Positions 52,865-61,673 of a stretch of DNA of 64,000 nt are shown in pieces. Under the pieces are notes generated by a model. That model made no database searches. It was not told the origin of the DNA and was given only the letters and a program-made list of their open reading frames with translations. Each line of letters begins with the position of its first letter. Position 1 is the first letter of the stretch. The position numbers and the translations under genes are program-made. Source of the DNA: an uncultured Lachnospiraceae bacterium (GTDB lineage: Bacteria; Bacillota; Clostridia; Lachnospirales; Lachnospiraceae); assembly GCA_902789555.1 (NCBI GenBank), contig CADAOF010000004.1, positions 62,001 to 126,000 on the forward strand, read 5' to 3'.

Positions 52865-54025
52865 ATGAATAAGAAAAAGGCGATCGGCGTCGAGAACTTC
52901 GTGTTTCTCGCGTGTTTCGTGGCATTTTTCGCCGCGTTCGGCTGGAAAATGGGCCTGATGAACATGATCAATACCATGATCAATACGGCCTATTCCCTCT
53001 TAATTGAAACGGTTTTTTATCTGATGGCGATGTGCGTGATCATGGGGGCGATATCCTCCCTGTTCACCGAATTCGGCATCATTTCATTATTCAACAGGCT
53101 GCTGTATCCGTTGATGCGGCCGGTCTACGACCTGCCGGGGGCGGCCTCGGTCGGGATCATCACGACCTTCCTGTCGGACAACCCGGCGGTCCTGACGCTG
53201 GCGGACGACAAATATTTCCGCAGCTTCTTCAAACGCTACCAGTTTCCGGCGATCACGAACCTTGCGACAGCATTCGGCATGGGCATGATCGTCTGCACCT
53301 ACATGCTGGGGCTTTCCGGCCTCGGCGGGGGCGAGCACTTCGGAAAGGCTGTCCTGATCGGCCTTCTCGGCGCCGTGATCGGCAGCATCGTCAGTACGCG
53401 CCTGATGATCGCCTTCTCCGCGAAGCAGTACGGAAAGGACGCCTGGATGCCGGAGCACGAGGAAGGCGTGGATCAGAAAAAGGAACAGCTGCGCCCCATT
53501 CGCGCAGGCAACGTCGCGAACCGTTTCCTGTCGGCGATCCTGGACGGCGGAAAGTCCGGCGTCAGGATGGGATTCGAGATCATCCCCGGTGTCCTGCTCA
53601 TCTGTACGCTCGTTCTGATGATGACCAACGGCATGCCAGGTGGCGGCTATACCGGCGCGGCTTATGAAGGCGTTGCGCTCCTTCCCCGGCTTGCCGGAAA
53701 GATCGATTTCATCCTGAAACCGCTGTTCGGCTTTTCCTCTCCGGAAGCCATCGGTGTTCCGATCACGGCGCTCGGCGCTGCCGGTGCTTCCCTCACCATG
53801 GCCAGGCAGCTTGTCGTGACGAGCCTTGCCGGCGCGAACGACATTGCCGTGTTCACGGCCATGTGCATGTGCTGGAGCGGATACCTGAGCACCCACGTTT
53901 CCATGATGAGTACGATCGGATGCACGGAAATGACCGGCAAAGCCCTCGTCAGCCATACGGTCGGCGGCCTCGTCGCCGGCATCACCGCGCACTGGCTCTT
54001 CGTCCTGGTCAGCCTGATCCTGTAG
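52865..54025 (+). CDS. CD0519/CD1768-type membrane protein with nucleoside-recognition (gate) fold
   Basis: This protein of about 386 residues has roughly ten membrane helices. Motifs are MNKKKAIGVENFVFLA at the start, FGWKMGLMNMINTMINT near 25, FLSDNPAVLTLADD near 105, and a second gate-like half with GFEIIPGVLLI and ITALGAAGASLTMARQLV. Predicted transcription starts near 52782, excluding the upstream TTG. I choose ATG 52865, but ATG 52835 is in frame. The family is widespread in Clostridia and uncharacterised; gate domains often act in nucleoside or small-molecule transport. Confidence 0.78.
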   Translation: MNKKKAIGVENFVFLACFVAFFAAFGWKMGLMNMINTMINTAYSLLIETVFYLMAMCVIMGAISSLFTEFGIISLFNRLLYPLMRPVYDLPGAASVGIITTFLSDNPAVLTLADDKYFRSFFKRYQFPAITNLATAFGMGMIVCTYMLGLSGLGGGEHFGKAVLIGLLGAVIGSIVSTRLMIAFSAKQYGKDAWMPEHEEGVDQKKEQLRPIRAGNVANRFLSAILDGGKSGVRMGFEIIPGVLLICTLVLMMTNGMPGGGYTGAAYEGVALLPRLAGKIDFILKPLFGFSSPEAIGVPITALGAAGASLTMARQLVVTSLAGANDIAVFTAMCMCWSGYLSTHVSMMSTIGCTEMTGKALVSHTVGGLVAGITAHWLFVLVSLIL

Positions 54026-54040
54026 TTTCGTCAGCATATG

Positions 54041-54070
54041 AAAACGCCCGGCGGCATGCCGGGCGTTTTT
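54041..54070. terminator. Bidirectional terminator
   Basis: AAAACGCCCGGC-5 bases-GCCGGGCGTTTTT lies between convergent genes. Confidence 0.92.
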
Positions 54071-54086
54071 CTGTGTGAGGGGAGGC

Positions 54087-54242
54087 TCAGCTGCGGTTTT
54101 CCGGCGTTCGGGAAGGGCAGCTTTTCGTGCAGCCTTCGCATCCGCATCCGCATCCGCTTTTCTTTTTTGCACGCAGATGCCGGAGCGCGAGGAATGCCGC
54201 GCCCGCGATGATGAGGATCAGAATGATGTCGACAGGTCCCAT
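54087..54242 (-). CDS. FeoB-associated Cys-rich membrane protein
   Basis: This 51-residue protein has one membrane helix (VDIILILIIAGAAFLAL, residues 4-20), a basic RAKKK stop-transfer segment, then the Cys cluster CGCGCEGCTKSC. It lies ten bases after feoB on the same strand, the usual place of this family. It probably helps FeoB handle ferrous iron at the membrane. ATG 54242 has AAGGAGAAAG upstream. Confidence 0.85.
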   Translation of the reverse strand: MGPVDIILILIIAGAAFLALRHLRAKKKSGCGCGCEGCTKSCPSRTPENRS

Positions 54243-54252
54243 GACTTTCTCC

Positions 54253-56601
54253 TTAGAGCCCGAGGGCAAGTCCCGCAAGGCGGACGAGGAGCGCGCAGAG
54301 CCAGGCGACAAGGCACTGCCAGACGACGACGTAGGCCGCCCATTTTCCGCCAAGTTCCCGGCGCACCGCAGCAATGGAGGCGACGCAGGGGGTATAAAGC
54401 AGGCTGAACACGAGCATGCTTGCGGCGGCAAGAGAAGAAATGACTGCCGCTACGCCGCCTTCCGCGGCGAAGAGCACCTCGAGGATGGAGACTACGCTCT
54501 CCTTGGCCATGAAGCCGCTGATGAGCGACGTGACGATCCGCCAGTCGCCGAGACCGAGCGGCTTGAAGAGCGGCACGATCAGACCGGCGAGCGAGGCCAG
54601 GATGCTTTCGTGCTGATCCGCAACGACATTGAAGTGGAAATCGAAGGTCTTCAGGAACCAGACCACGATCGTGGCGATCAGGATGACGGAGAAGGCACGT
54701 TCAATGAAGTCCTTTGCCTTGTCCCACAGGAGCTGCAGGGTGTTTCGCGGGCTCGGCATCCGGTAGTTCGGCAGTTCCATGACGAAGGGGACCGCCTCGC
54801 CCTTGAAAAAGAACTTCTTGTAGATCAGGGCGACCAGGATCCCGACGGCGATGCCGGTCACGTAGATGCCGATCATGACGAGAGCCTTGTGATCTTTGAA
54901 GAACGCGTCCACGAAAAAGGCGTAGATCGGGAGTTTCGCCGTGCAGCTCATGAAGGGCGTGAGCAGGATGGTCATCCGGCGGTCGCGTTCGCTGGGAAGC
55001 GTGCGCGAGCTCATGACGGCCGGGACCGTACAGCCGAAGCCGATGAGGAGCGGCACGATGCTGCGGCCTGAAAGGCCAAGCTTCCGCAGAAGCTTGTCCA
55101 TGACGAAGGCGACGCGCGCAATGTAGCCGCTGTCTTCGAGCAGGGACAGGAAGAGGAACATGGTCACGATGATCGGCAGGAAACTGAGAACGCTGCCGAC
55201 GCCCTCGAAGATGCCGCCGACGATCAGACCGTGCAGGGCTTCGTTGACGCCTGCGGAAGTGAGCGCCGCATCCACCGCAGCCGTGAGGGATTCGATGCCT
55301 GCGGCCAGGAGATCCTGCAGCCAGAGACCGATCACGTTGAAGGTCAGGAAAAAGACGAGCCCCATGACCAGAATGAAGATGGGGATCGCGGTATATTTGC
55401 CGGTGAGGAAGCGGTCCAGTTTCTGGCTGCGGGTGCGTTCACGGCTTTCGCGCGGTTTCTTGACGCAGGCGCGGCAGACCTTCATGATGAAGGAAAAACG
55501 CATTTCGGCGATGGCGGCGCTGCGGTCGAGGCCGCGCTCCTTTTCCATCTGCAGGGCAATGTGCTCGAGCGTTTCCTGCTCGTTGTCGTCAAGACCGAGC
55601 TGTTCGATGATCAGTTCGTCGCCTTCGATGGCCTTGTCGGCGGCAAAGCGGACCGGAAGGCCGGCCGCCTCCGCGTGGTCCTCGATCAGATGGATGGCTG
55701 CATGCAGGCAGCGGTGCACCGCGCCGCCGTGGTCGTTCTGCCCGCAGAAATCCTGCCGCGCAGGTTTCTCCTGATATTTCGCGACGTGCAGCGCGTGCTC
55801 CACGAGTTCGTGCACGCCCTGGTTCTTCGCGGCGGAGATGGGAACCACCGGAACGCCCAGCATGGCTTCCATCGCGTTCACATCCACGGAGCCGCCGTTG
55901 CCGGTCATCTCATCCATCATGTTCAGGGCGACGACCACGGGGATGCCCATCTCCAGCAGCTGCATGGTGAGGTAAAGGTTCCGCTCGATGTTGGTCGCGT
56001 CGACGATATTGATGATGCCCTTCGGCTTTTCCTTCAGCACGAAATCGCGGGAGACCAGCTCCTCGCTGGAGTAGGGCGACATCGAATAGATGCCGGGAAG
56101 GTCGGTGATCAGGGTGTTTTCCTTTCCGATGATCACGCCGTCCTTCCGGTCCACGGTGACGCCGGGGAAGTTGCCGACATGCTGGCGGGATCCGGTCAGC
56201 TGGTTGAAGAGCGTCGTCTTGCCGCTGTTCTGGTTGCCGACGAGGGCAAAGGTGAGGAGAGTGCCGTCCGGCAGCGGATCGCCGCTTCCCTTCGGATGGA
56301 AGCGCCCGCCTTCGCCGAGGCCGGGGTGCTCATCACCCAGGTCAGGGATCTCTTCTTCTTTTTCCGTGCCTTTTTCGGGCAGCGGTCCGACACCGATCTC
56401 TCCCGCCTCGTTCAGGCGGAGGGTCAGCTCATAGCCGTGGATGCGGATCTCCAGGGGGTCGCCCATCGGCGCGTACTTGACCACGGTCACTTCGGCGCCG
56501 GGAATGATCCCCATGTCGAGAAAATGCTGGCGCAGCGCGCCCTCGCCGCCGACTTCGGTCACTGCGGCGGTCTTTCCTATCTGTAAATCCTTAAGAGTCA
56601 T
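54253..56601 (-). CDS. feoB: Ferrous iron transporter FeoA-FeoB fusion
   Basis: The protein has 782 residues. Residues 1-75 are a FeoA SH3-like domain (LQIGKTAAVTEV, FLDMGIIPGAEVTV). A charged linker follows, then the GTPase with G1 GNQNSGKTTLFN near 122, G3 DLPGIYS near 168 and G4 NMMDE near 223. The membrane part from about 405 has two gate-like halves (GFGCTVPAVMSSRTL, LTPFMSCTAKLPIY, YTPCVASIAAVRRE). The Cys in these segments are typical of FeoB pores. It imports Fe(II) with GTP. AGGGAGA precedes the ATG. Confidence 0.95.
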   Translation of the reverse strand: MTLKDLQIGKTAAVTEVGGEGALRQHFLDMGIIPGAEVTVVKYAPMGDPLEIRIHGYELTLRLNEAGEIGVGPLPEKGTEKEEEIPDLGDEHPGLGEGGRFHPKGSGDPLPDGTLLTFALVGNQNSGKTTLFNQLTGSRQHVGNFPGVTVDRKDGVIIGKENTLITDLPGIYSMSPYSSEELVSRDFVLKEKPKGIINIVDATNIERNLYLTMQLLEMGIPVVVALNMMDEMTGNGGSVDVNAMEAMLGVPVVPISAAKNQGVHELVEHALHVAKYQEKPARQDFCGQNDHGGAVHRCLHAAIHLIEDHAEAAGLPVRFAADKAIEGDELIIEQLGLDDNEQETLEHIALQMEKERGLDRSAAIAEMRFSFIMKVCRACVKKPRESRERTRSQKLDRFLTGKYTAIPIFILVMGLVFFLTFNVIGLWLQDLLAAGIESLTAAVDAALTSAGVNEALHGLIVGGIFEGVGSVLSFLPIIVTMFLFLSLLEDSGYIARVAFVMDKLLRKLGLSGRSIVPLLIGFGCTVPAVMSSRTLPSERDRRMTILLTPFMSCTAKLPIYAFFVDAFFKDHKALVMIGIYVTGIAVGILVALIYKKFFFKGEAVPFVMELPNYRMPSPRNTLQLLWDKAKDFIERAFSVILIATIVVWFLKTFDFHFNVVADQHESILASLAGLIVPLFKPLGLGDWRIVTSLISGFMAKESVVSILEVLFAAEGGVAAVISSLAAASMLVFSLLYTPCVASIAAVRRELGGKWAAYVVVWQCLVAWLCALLVRLAGLALGL

Positions 56602-56634
56602 CTTCAGTCTCCCTTTCCCCGGGAATACGGGCTC

Positions 56635-56643
56635 AGTATAGCA
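56635..56643 (-). promoter_or_regulatory. Extended -10 promoter of feoB
   Basis: On the minus strand TGCTATACT forms an extended -10; the -35 is weak. Confidence 0.55.
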
Positions 56644-56676
56644 CAAAAGCAGCCGGGATGGCAGAGGAAAATACAA

Positions 56677-56702
56677 AAAAGACGCCGGAGTTTCCGGCGC
56701 CT
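56677..56702 (-). terminator. Terminator after the alpha/beta hydrolase gene
   Basis: On the minus strand GCGCCGGAAACTCCGGCGTC is followed by TTTTTTG, closing the gene ending at 56744. Confidence 0.88.
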
Positions 56703-56743
56703 TCTCATGAATGCGGCAGGCGGGATGGGGCTGCCTGCGGAAA

Positions 56744-57502
56744 TCACCGACCGGTCAGCAGCAGAGCGGCTTCCGCTGCCGTCCGGGCGATCTGCTCCGC
56801 GCGGGTGATACGCGGCGCGCCGTCCCCCTTCTGAGGACCGTACGCGCCGAAGCCGGCGTGGCAGCCGCCTTCGATCACGGTCTCCCGGACGTCTGCAGGC
56901 AGGTTTCCGCGGTACGTTTCGTATTTTTCCCGGTTCAGCACGCCGTCCTCCGAGCCGTACAGGCTGAGGACCCGAAGACCGCTGTCCGAAAGGTCCGCCG
57001 TGGAATACGCGGCCAGGAGAAGCAGGCCGTCAAACTCTTCCGGATGCTTCGCGGCGCAGGAAGCGGCCATCGCGCCGCCGAGAGAGTGCCCAGCAAGGAT
57101 CCAGCGCTCCACACCCGGGAACTCCGCCGGGATCCCGTGCGCGGCATCCATGTCCAGCACCGCCAGGTTGAGCGGCATCTTCAGAAGCACGCAGAGAAAA
57201 CCTTCCTGCGCCAGTTCGGCCATGAGCGGGGCGTAGGCGCTGTATTCCACCTTGCCGCCCGGGTAGAAGATGAGGCCGGCTTTCGGGCTTTCCGGCGTGA
57301 AGACGGTGCGGCCGCCTTTCTGTTCCACCCGTACGCCCGGGGCGCCTTTTTCCATCACGGCGAGAGCTTCGGGTTCCGCGCGGTAATAATCGCCCGCGTA
57401 GATCCCCGCGCTGCCCGCGAGCAGCACGAACACGGCCAGAATGATCCACAGGGCCAGGCGCCTTTTCCGCGGCGCCTTCTGGCTTTTTTCTTTATTCTCC
57501 AT
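56744..57502 (-). CDS. Membrane-anchored alpha/beta hydrolase
   Basis: This 252-residue protein has a basic N-terminus, one membrane helix (about 16-36), then an alpha/beta-hydrolase fold. The signatures are FYPGGKVEY (oxyanion strand), the nucleophile elbow AGHSLGGAM near 139, SLYGSEDGV near 183 with the acid, and GGCHAGFG near 213 with the His. The outside location is inferred from the anchor orientation. A terminator separates it from the upstream five-gene operon. Likely an esterase or lipase; substrate unknown. Confidence 0.85.
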   Translation of the reverse strand: MENKEKSQKAPRKRRLALWIILAVFVLLAGSAGIYAGDYYRAEPEALAVMEKGAPGVRVEQKGGRTVFTPESPKAGLIFYPGGKVEYSAYAPLMAELAQEGFLCVLLKMPLNLAVLDMDAAHGIPAEFPGVERWILAGHSLGGAMAASCAAKHPEEFDGLLLLAAYSTADLSDSGLRVLSLYGSEDGVLNREKYETYRGNLPADVRETVIEGGCHAGFGAYGPQKGDGAPRITRAEQIARTAAEAALLLTGR

Positions 57503-57519
57503 GATTTCCCTTCCGAAGA

Positions 57520-57549
57520 AAAGGCCGGAGGCGCCGTGCCTCCGGCCTC
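57520..57549 (-). terminator. Terminator of the five-gene operon
   Basis: On the minus strand AGGCCGGAGGC-5 bases-GCCTCCGGCCT runs into TTTTCTTC. Confidence 0.8.
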
Positions 57550-57559
57550 CTGTCTGTGC

Positions 57560-58213
57560 CTAGCGGCAGCAGAAGACGTATTTTTCGAAGACCTCGCGGG
57601 CTGCCTCCTCGCCGATCAGTTTCTTGAACTGGTCAACGGCCGGGCCGCCGTTCTTAAACAGGCCGTCTACGTAGGTCGCCGTCTTTGCCCGCTTTTCCGC
57701 GGGATCGCAGGCAGCTGAGCGCGCGACGTTTTCCAGATAGGCGTCGAAGTAATCCTTCGTGATCTGCCCTTCTTTCTCCGCGAGCCCCCTGCCTGACGCG
57801 CCGAGCGTGAAATCGTAGCGGATATCGTCATACCAGCGCGGGCCGGTCACGTAGGGCGGAAGGTTCCTGTACTTCTCCCTGACCTTCCGGTAGGGCGCCT
57901 TCACGTCCTCGCTCATGGGATCGATCATGGTGTTGTAGAACTCCTGAAGGATCGTGCACTTGCCGGCTACGCGGATGAGGTCGCCGGAGTAGAGCGGCAG
58001 ATCCCTGGTTTCGGCATTCAGGACCACGCTTTCCATCTTCATGAGGCCGAGCATGGCCTTCATGTCGATGACGGAGAGATGGCCGAAGCCCTTCACGGCA
58101 TAGGTCGTGATCCTGAAATGCATGCCGCTTTTGTCGATCTTCGCGTAGGGGTTGCCGACGATCGGTTCCAGCCCGTAGAGCGACTGGAGCCCGGAAATGA
58201 TGACTTCCTGCAT
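57560..58213 (-). CDS. Unknown protein; possible distant bilin-reductase-like fold
   Basis: I do not recognise this 217-residue soluble protein with certainty. A pattern of VVLNAETRDLPLYSGDLI near residue 62, a following Asp-Pro, and a C-terminal helix ending IGEEAAREVFEKYVF resembles the layout of ferredoxin-dependent bilin reductases (a hydrophobic strand, then DLPxFGxDL, and a C-terminal FGxxWAxxFxxxxLF). This is a resemblance by eye only. It is the last gene of an operon with flavin reductase-like, NAD(P)-binding and DUF1295 proteins, which suggests redox chemistry on a hydrophobic substrate. Confidence 0.6.
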   Translation of the reverse strand: MQEVIISGLQSLYGLEPIVGNPYAKIDKSGMHFRITTYAVKGFGHLSVIDMKAMLGLMKMESVVLNAETRDLPLYSGDLIRVAGKCTILQEFYNTMIDPMSEDVKAPYRKVREKYRNLPPYVTGPRWYDDIRYDFTLGASGRGLAEKEGQITKDYFDAYLENVARSAACDPAEKRAKTATYVDGLFKNGGPAVDQFKKLIGEEAAREVFEKYVFCCR

Positions 58214-58284
58214 GTTTTATCCTTTCTTGTACCGCTCCCGAAGCGGGGAGGAATCTCAGCCCGGCTGGCAGGCTGAGGGCGTCC

Positions 58285-58884
58285 TTAGACCTCTTTCTTC
58301 CCAAACAGCATGCCTGCCGCAAGGAGAAGGATGAGCTGGCCGGCGACGTTGACGCCTTCGGCGATCCAGTTCATGGAGGCTTTCGCAAAGTCACGGGAGG
58401 AAAGATAGCCCATCCCGAGCATGAAGACGAAAGCGATCAGGAACAGTACGGCGGCTTTTCCCTTTTTCTGCCGCTTCGCGTACAGCGCAAGACCGCCGCA
58501 GTAGCCGAGGCAGCCCAGGACCATCAGGGCGACGAAAACCATCGTACCCGAAAAGACGGCCGGTGCGCCGACGGCGGCGAGCGCCTCCTTTTTCTGCGGG
58601 AAGAAGAGAAGCGCGCAGACGGAGATCCCGGCCAGCAGAAAGCCGACCGACTGCATGGGGAAGAAGCACTGGTTCAGACGCTCAAAATCGCAGACACCGA
58701 GCGCGTACAGGAGTTTCCAAGTCGCCTTCATGAGGCCGGCCGCGATCACCATGATCGTGCCGCCGGAAAGCAGTGCGAACGCTCCCTTGCTCATTATAGC
58801 ATATAATCCGCGCTGGATCACGATGGCAGAAACGATAAAGAACAAAACAGGAATGTAATCGATGATTGCCATGGGGACTGACAT
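58285..58884 (-). CDS. Integral membrane protein of unknown function
   Basis: This 199-residue protein has about six predicted helices, a CDFERLNQCFFPMQ loop between helices 2 and 3, and a KRQKKGK basic loop near 135. No family is recognised. It lies ten bases after the DUF1295 gene and 71 bases before the last gene of the operon. A partner for the DUF1295 enzyme is possible. Confidence 0.75.
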   Translation of the reverse strand: MSVPMAIIDYIPVLFFIVSAIVIQRGLYAIMSKGAFALLSGGTIMVIAAGLMKATWKLLYALGVCDFERLNQCFFPMQSVGFLLAGISVCALLFFPQKKEALAAVGAPAVFSGTMVFVALMVLGCLGYCGGLALYAKRQKKGKAAVLFLIAFVFMLGMGYLSSRDFAKASMNWIAEGVNVAGQLILLLAAGMLFGKKEV

Positions 58885-58893
58885 GACGGATCC

Positions 58894-59691
58894 TTATTTC
58901 TCCTTTACCAGATGATAGACCGGGATGAACGGGACGAGGATCGGGGTCTTCTTCACGTAGGCCTGATATTCGGGAAGGCTTCCGTAGTTCTTGTTCTGAC
59001 GCTTTTCGAGACGCTGCGCGCCGCTGATCATGATGCCGAGGATCATGACGTAGCCGAGGACGGCAATGAGCCACTGCCAGCCATTGAGGATGCTCCAGCC
59101 GGAGATGAAGACGCCGGTCCAGAAGGTGATCTCACCGAAATAGTTCGGACAGCGGCTGATCTTGTAGAGACCGTCCATTGCGGGCCTGTCCGGCGCGATC
59201 TTCTTGGCGGCGCTCTTTTGCTTATCAGCCAGTGCTTCGATCAGGATGCCGCAGAGCATGACGGCGGCACCGATCCAGGCCGTAAGCTGCGGACCGTTCG
59301 GTGCGGTCGCTTCGCGGTACCAGACCGCGGAAGCTTCCATGACGTACAGCACGGCCATGAAGATCCACATGAAGAACTTTACGAAGATCGGAACGGGCTT
59401 GTCGGTCTGGGCGTTCAGGGTCTTGCGGTAGGCGGCGCTTTTCATCTCACGGATGAGCAGGAAGAGGCCGAGCCGGAGGCCGTAAACGAGCAGGAGGCAG
59501 CAGAGGACGGCCATGACCGGGGTGAGGTCCCCGCGGATGACAGCAATCGCGAAGACGGCGACGCCGATGCCGCCGACGGCGAGGCCGTAGCCGACGGACA
59601 TGAACCACACGAATTTAATGAAGCCGATGGCGCAGAGCGCTGCAGCGACAATTAAAAGTACCCAGGTAAGGGGCGGGAATACCATGATCAA
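58894..59691 (-). CDS. DUF1295 / steroid 5-alpha-reductase-like membrane protein
   Basis: This 265-residue protein has about seven membrane helices. The C-terminal signature of DUF1295 and related methyltransferase/reductase proteins is GLYKISRCPNYFGEITFWTGVFISG near 185 (key residues R, P, NY, GE and W), then EKRQNKNYGSLPEYQAYVKKT. Relatives include NAD(P)H-dependent steroid or enone reductases and isoprenylcysteine methyltransferases. With an NAD(P)-binding gene upstream, reduction of a lipophilic substrate is the better guess. Confidence 0.83.
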   Translation of the reverse strand: MIMVFPPLTWVLLIVAAALCAIGFIKFVWFMSVGYGLAVGGIGVAVFAIAVIRGDLTPVMAVLCCLLLVYGLRLGLFLLIREMKSAAYRKTLNAQTDKPVPIFVKFFMWIFMAVLYVMEASAVWYREATAPNGPQLTAWIGAAVMLCGILIEALADKQKSAAKKIAPDRPAMDGLYKISRCPNYFGEITFWTGVFISGWSILNGWQWLIAVLGYVMILGIMISGAQRLEKRQNKNYGSLPEYQAYVKKTPILVPFIPVYHLVKEK

Positions 59692-59705
59692 TGCTCCTTT
59701 CCGCT

Positions 59706-60563
59706 TTATTTGAAGTAGTTCTTAATGTATTCCGCGAAGCTGTGTTCGCCGACCTTCGTGTCGCCGACCAGATCGTGGCTCAGGGTCCAGCGGGAGAAAA
59801 GGATGATGTCGTGCTTGCCCGCCTTCTTGATCTTCGGCAGGTTCGCCAGGATGCCGAACAGCCAGATGGGAGCCCATTTGATCTTCAGGGGCTTGCCGGC
59901 CGCGTCAAAGCACATCTTGGCCATCTCTTCGTAGGTATAGGTCTCTTTGCCGCCTACGTTGTACGTGACGTTTTTGTCAAACATGTGCTCCACGATGAAA
60001 TCCGCGAAATCCGGGCAGTCCACGACGTTGGCCTTCACCTTGCCGTAGCCTTTCAGGAGCTGCATCTCACCCTTGTCCACGTAGGGTTTGAAGACCTTGC
60101 AGATGTCATAGAAGTAGCCGGTCGGACGGTAGATGACCCAGTCCATGGGCTGCTTCTTCAATTCCTGCTCCACAAGATATTTCGCGTGCAGCATCGGGAC
60201 GACTTCCGCGCCGGGCTCGTCGCAGGAAATGACGGAAATGTAGTTGAATTTCTTCACGCCCGCGCGCTTTGCTTCCTCATAGAGGTTCATGTTGCCCTTG
60301 AGGTCGATGTCATAGTTGTTGAAGCGGGTGGAGGCACCGGTGAGGCCCATCGTCGTGATGACGACTTCCGCGCCGTCGCAGAGGCCCTTCATGGTCTCGG
60401 GGTTCGTGGCGTCGATGGAGACGAAGGTATATTTGCCCTTCAGGGCGGGGAGTTCCAGTTCTTTCAGATCGGCGGCAACGACTTCATAGCGTTCTTTTTC
60501 ACACAGGGATCTAAGGATCTCCCTGCCCAGGTTGCCGAATGCACCGGCTAATACGATTTTCAT
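59706..60563 (-). CDS. Atypical SDR / NmrA-like NAD(P)-binding protein
   Basis: This 285-residue protein has the cofactor motif VLAGAFGNLGREIL at residue 4, TTMGLTG near 70, YISVIS near 108, AKYLVEQELKK near 127 with YRPTGYFYD, and a C-terminal helical part. It lacks the classical YxxxK pair in order, as in atypical SDRs. Gap to DUF1295 gene is 14 bases. Probably an oxidoreductase or epimerase acting with its neighbours. Confidence 0.85.
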   Translation of the reverse strand: MKIVLAGAFGNLGREILRSLCEKERYEVVAADLKELELPALKGKYTFVSIDATNPETMKGLCDGAEVVITTMGLTGASTRFNNYDIDLKGNMNLYEEAKRAGVKKFNYISVISCDEPGAEVVPMLHAKYLVEQELKKQPMDWVIYRPTGYFYDICKVFKPYVDKGEMQLLKGYGKVKANVVDCPDFADFIVEHMFDKNVTYNVGGKETYTYEEMAKMCFDAAGKPLKIKWAPIWLFGILANLPKIKKAGKHDIILFSRWTLSHDLVGDTKVGEHSFAEYIKNYFK

Positions 60564-60596
60564 GGTTAATTGTCCTTTCTGTATTTATCTGTATTG

Positions 60597-60648
60597 TCAT
60601 CCTGAGGAGCGAAGCGACGAAGGATCCTTCGCTTTGCTCAGGATGAGA
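60597..60648. repeat. Dispersed palindromic repeat element
   Basis: TCATCCTGAG and CTCAGGATGA are the outer arms, with an inner GCGAAG...CTTCGC pairing around AAGGATCCTT, forming a long hairpin. Elements of this TCATCCTGAG...CTCAGGATGA type are common intergenic repeats in many bacterial genomes. It sits between the flavin-reductase and NAD(P)-binding genes of one operon. Confidence 0.75.
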
Positions 60649-60655
60649 CTTCGTG

Positions 60656-61594
60656 TCATTTATTTTTTTCCTTGGCTCTCTTATCGTTGATGATGTCCAT
60701 GTGTTCCGCGGTGATCAGCTTCACGTCATGCTCCCTTGCCCAGGCGACGCAGCCCTTCAGGGCGGTGGGCAGGAAGATGCGCGGCACGTTCACGAGTTTC
60801 GCGCAGGCGTCTTCCGTGAATTTGATCTCCGGATCGATGCGGTCCGCGGCGTACATGACGTTCTGCACCGTCGTTGCGCGCACGGGCAGCAGTTCGGGGA
60901 TGGCGCCCAGGAAGTTGCCGAAGCCCGGGAAGCGGGTGTACCAGAAGTTCTTGGAGTCGCGGTAGCCGTAGTCCACGGGGACTTTCGGGAAATCGGAGGC
61001 CTTCACGCCGTTGATGATCGCGTTGTAGTATTTCTCCTTCATCAGGATCTTGTCTACGCGCAGGATGAAGGTCGCGCCGAACTTGGAGGTAATGCCGTTG
61101 AAATCGTGGTAAGGCGGTTCGTATCCGTCCATCTGCCCCGGTTCGTCGCGGTCCGCACCGTCCAGATGCCGCATCCAGGTGCACTCGATGACCTGGAAGG
61201 CTTCCTGCACCACCAGCGGGCGGGGGCCTTCGCTCTCATCCGCGATGCCCTTTTCCAGCGTGAATTTGCAGTCCTTCATCTTTTCCGCCGGCGTATCGCC
61301 CGGCCAGCTGAGCTTGACGGCCCATTTGAAATATTTCCGGTCGTCGGGGATGAAGTTGATGGCGCATTTGCCGGTACGCAGGATGTGCTGCGCGGTGTTG
61401 GACGAGTTGCGGCAGTTGAGGAGCATCGCGTAATACTCCTTGCCGGCAACGTAGTAGGGCTGGACCAGGCTGTAGGGCCCCAGGCTCGTCGATCCGTCCG
61501 CGGCAATGGTGCTGATCAGCACCGTCGGCATCGGGAAGAAGAGCGAAGTCTGGTAGAAGTTGTCTACGATCCGCAGGTCTTTGAAACTGCTCAT
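60656..61594 (-). CDS. Flavin reductase-like (FMN-binding split-barrel) protein
   Basis: This 312-residue protein has an N-terminal split-barrel domain of the flavin reductase family (PMPTVLISTIAADGSTSLGPYSL at residue 22; key residues T, DG and N/S, then CRNSSNTAQHI and CAINFIP near 80-95). A longer C-terminal part with a helical end follows. The AGGAGG is well placed. It is the first gene of the leftward operon behind a promoter with a palindromic operator. It may supply reduced flavin or itself reduce a substrate. Confidence 0.83.
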   Translation of the reverse strand: MSSFKDLRIVDNFYQTSLFFPMPTVLISTIAADGSTSLGPYSLVQPYYVAGKEYYAMLLNCRNSSNTAQHILRTGKCAINFIPDDRKYFKWAVKLSWPGDTPAEKMKDCKFTLEKGIADESEGPRPLVVQEAFQVIECTWMRHLDGADRDEPGQMDGYEPPYHDFNGITSKFGATFILRVDKILMKEKYYNAIINGVKASDFPKVPVDYGYRDSKNFWYTRFPGFGNFLGAIPELLPVRATTVQNVMYAADRIDPEIKFTEDACAKLVNVPRIFLPTALKGCVAWAREHDVKLITAEHMDIINDKRAKEKNK

Positions 61595-61654
61595 GTTTCC
61601 TCCTTGTCAGACGCAATAAGCGTTTTTTGAACTTTTACGGGTTTTGTTCTTTTG

Positions 61655-61666
61655 TGAACATGTTCA
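61655..61666. promoter_or_regulatory. Palindromic operator of the flavin-reductase operon
   Basis: TGAACATGTTCA is a perfect 12-base palindrome located just downstream of the -10 at the predicted start. Further GAAC/GTTC half-sites lie at 61627 and 61645. No regulator gene is adjacent. Confidence 0.65.
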
Positions 61667-61673
61667 TAATAAG

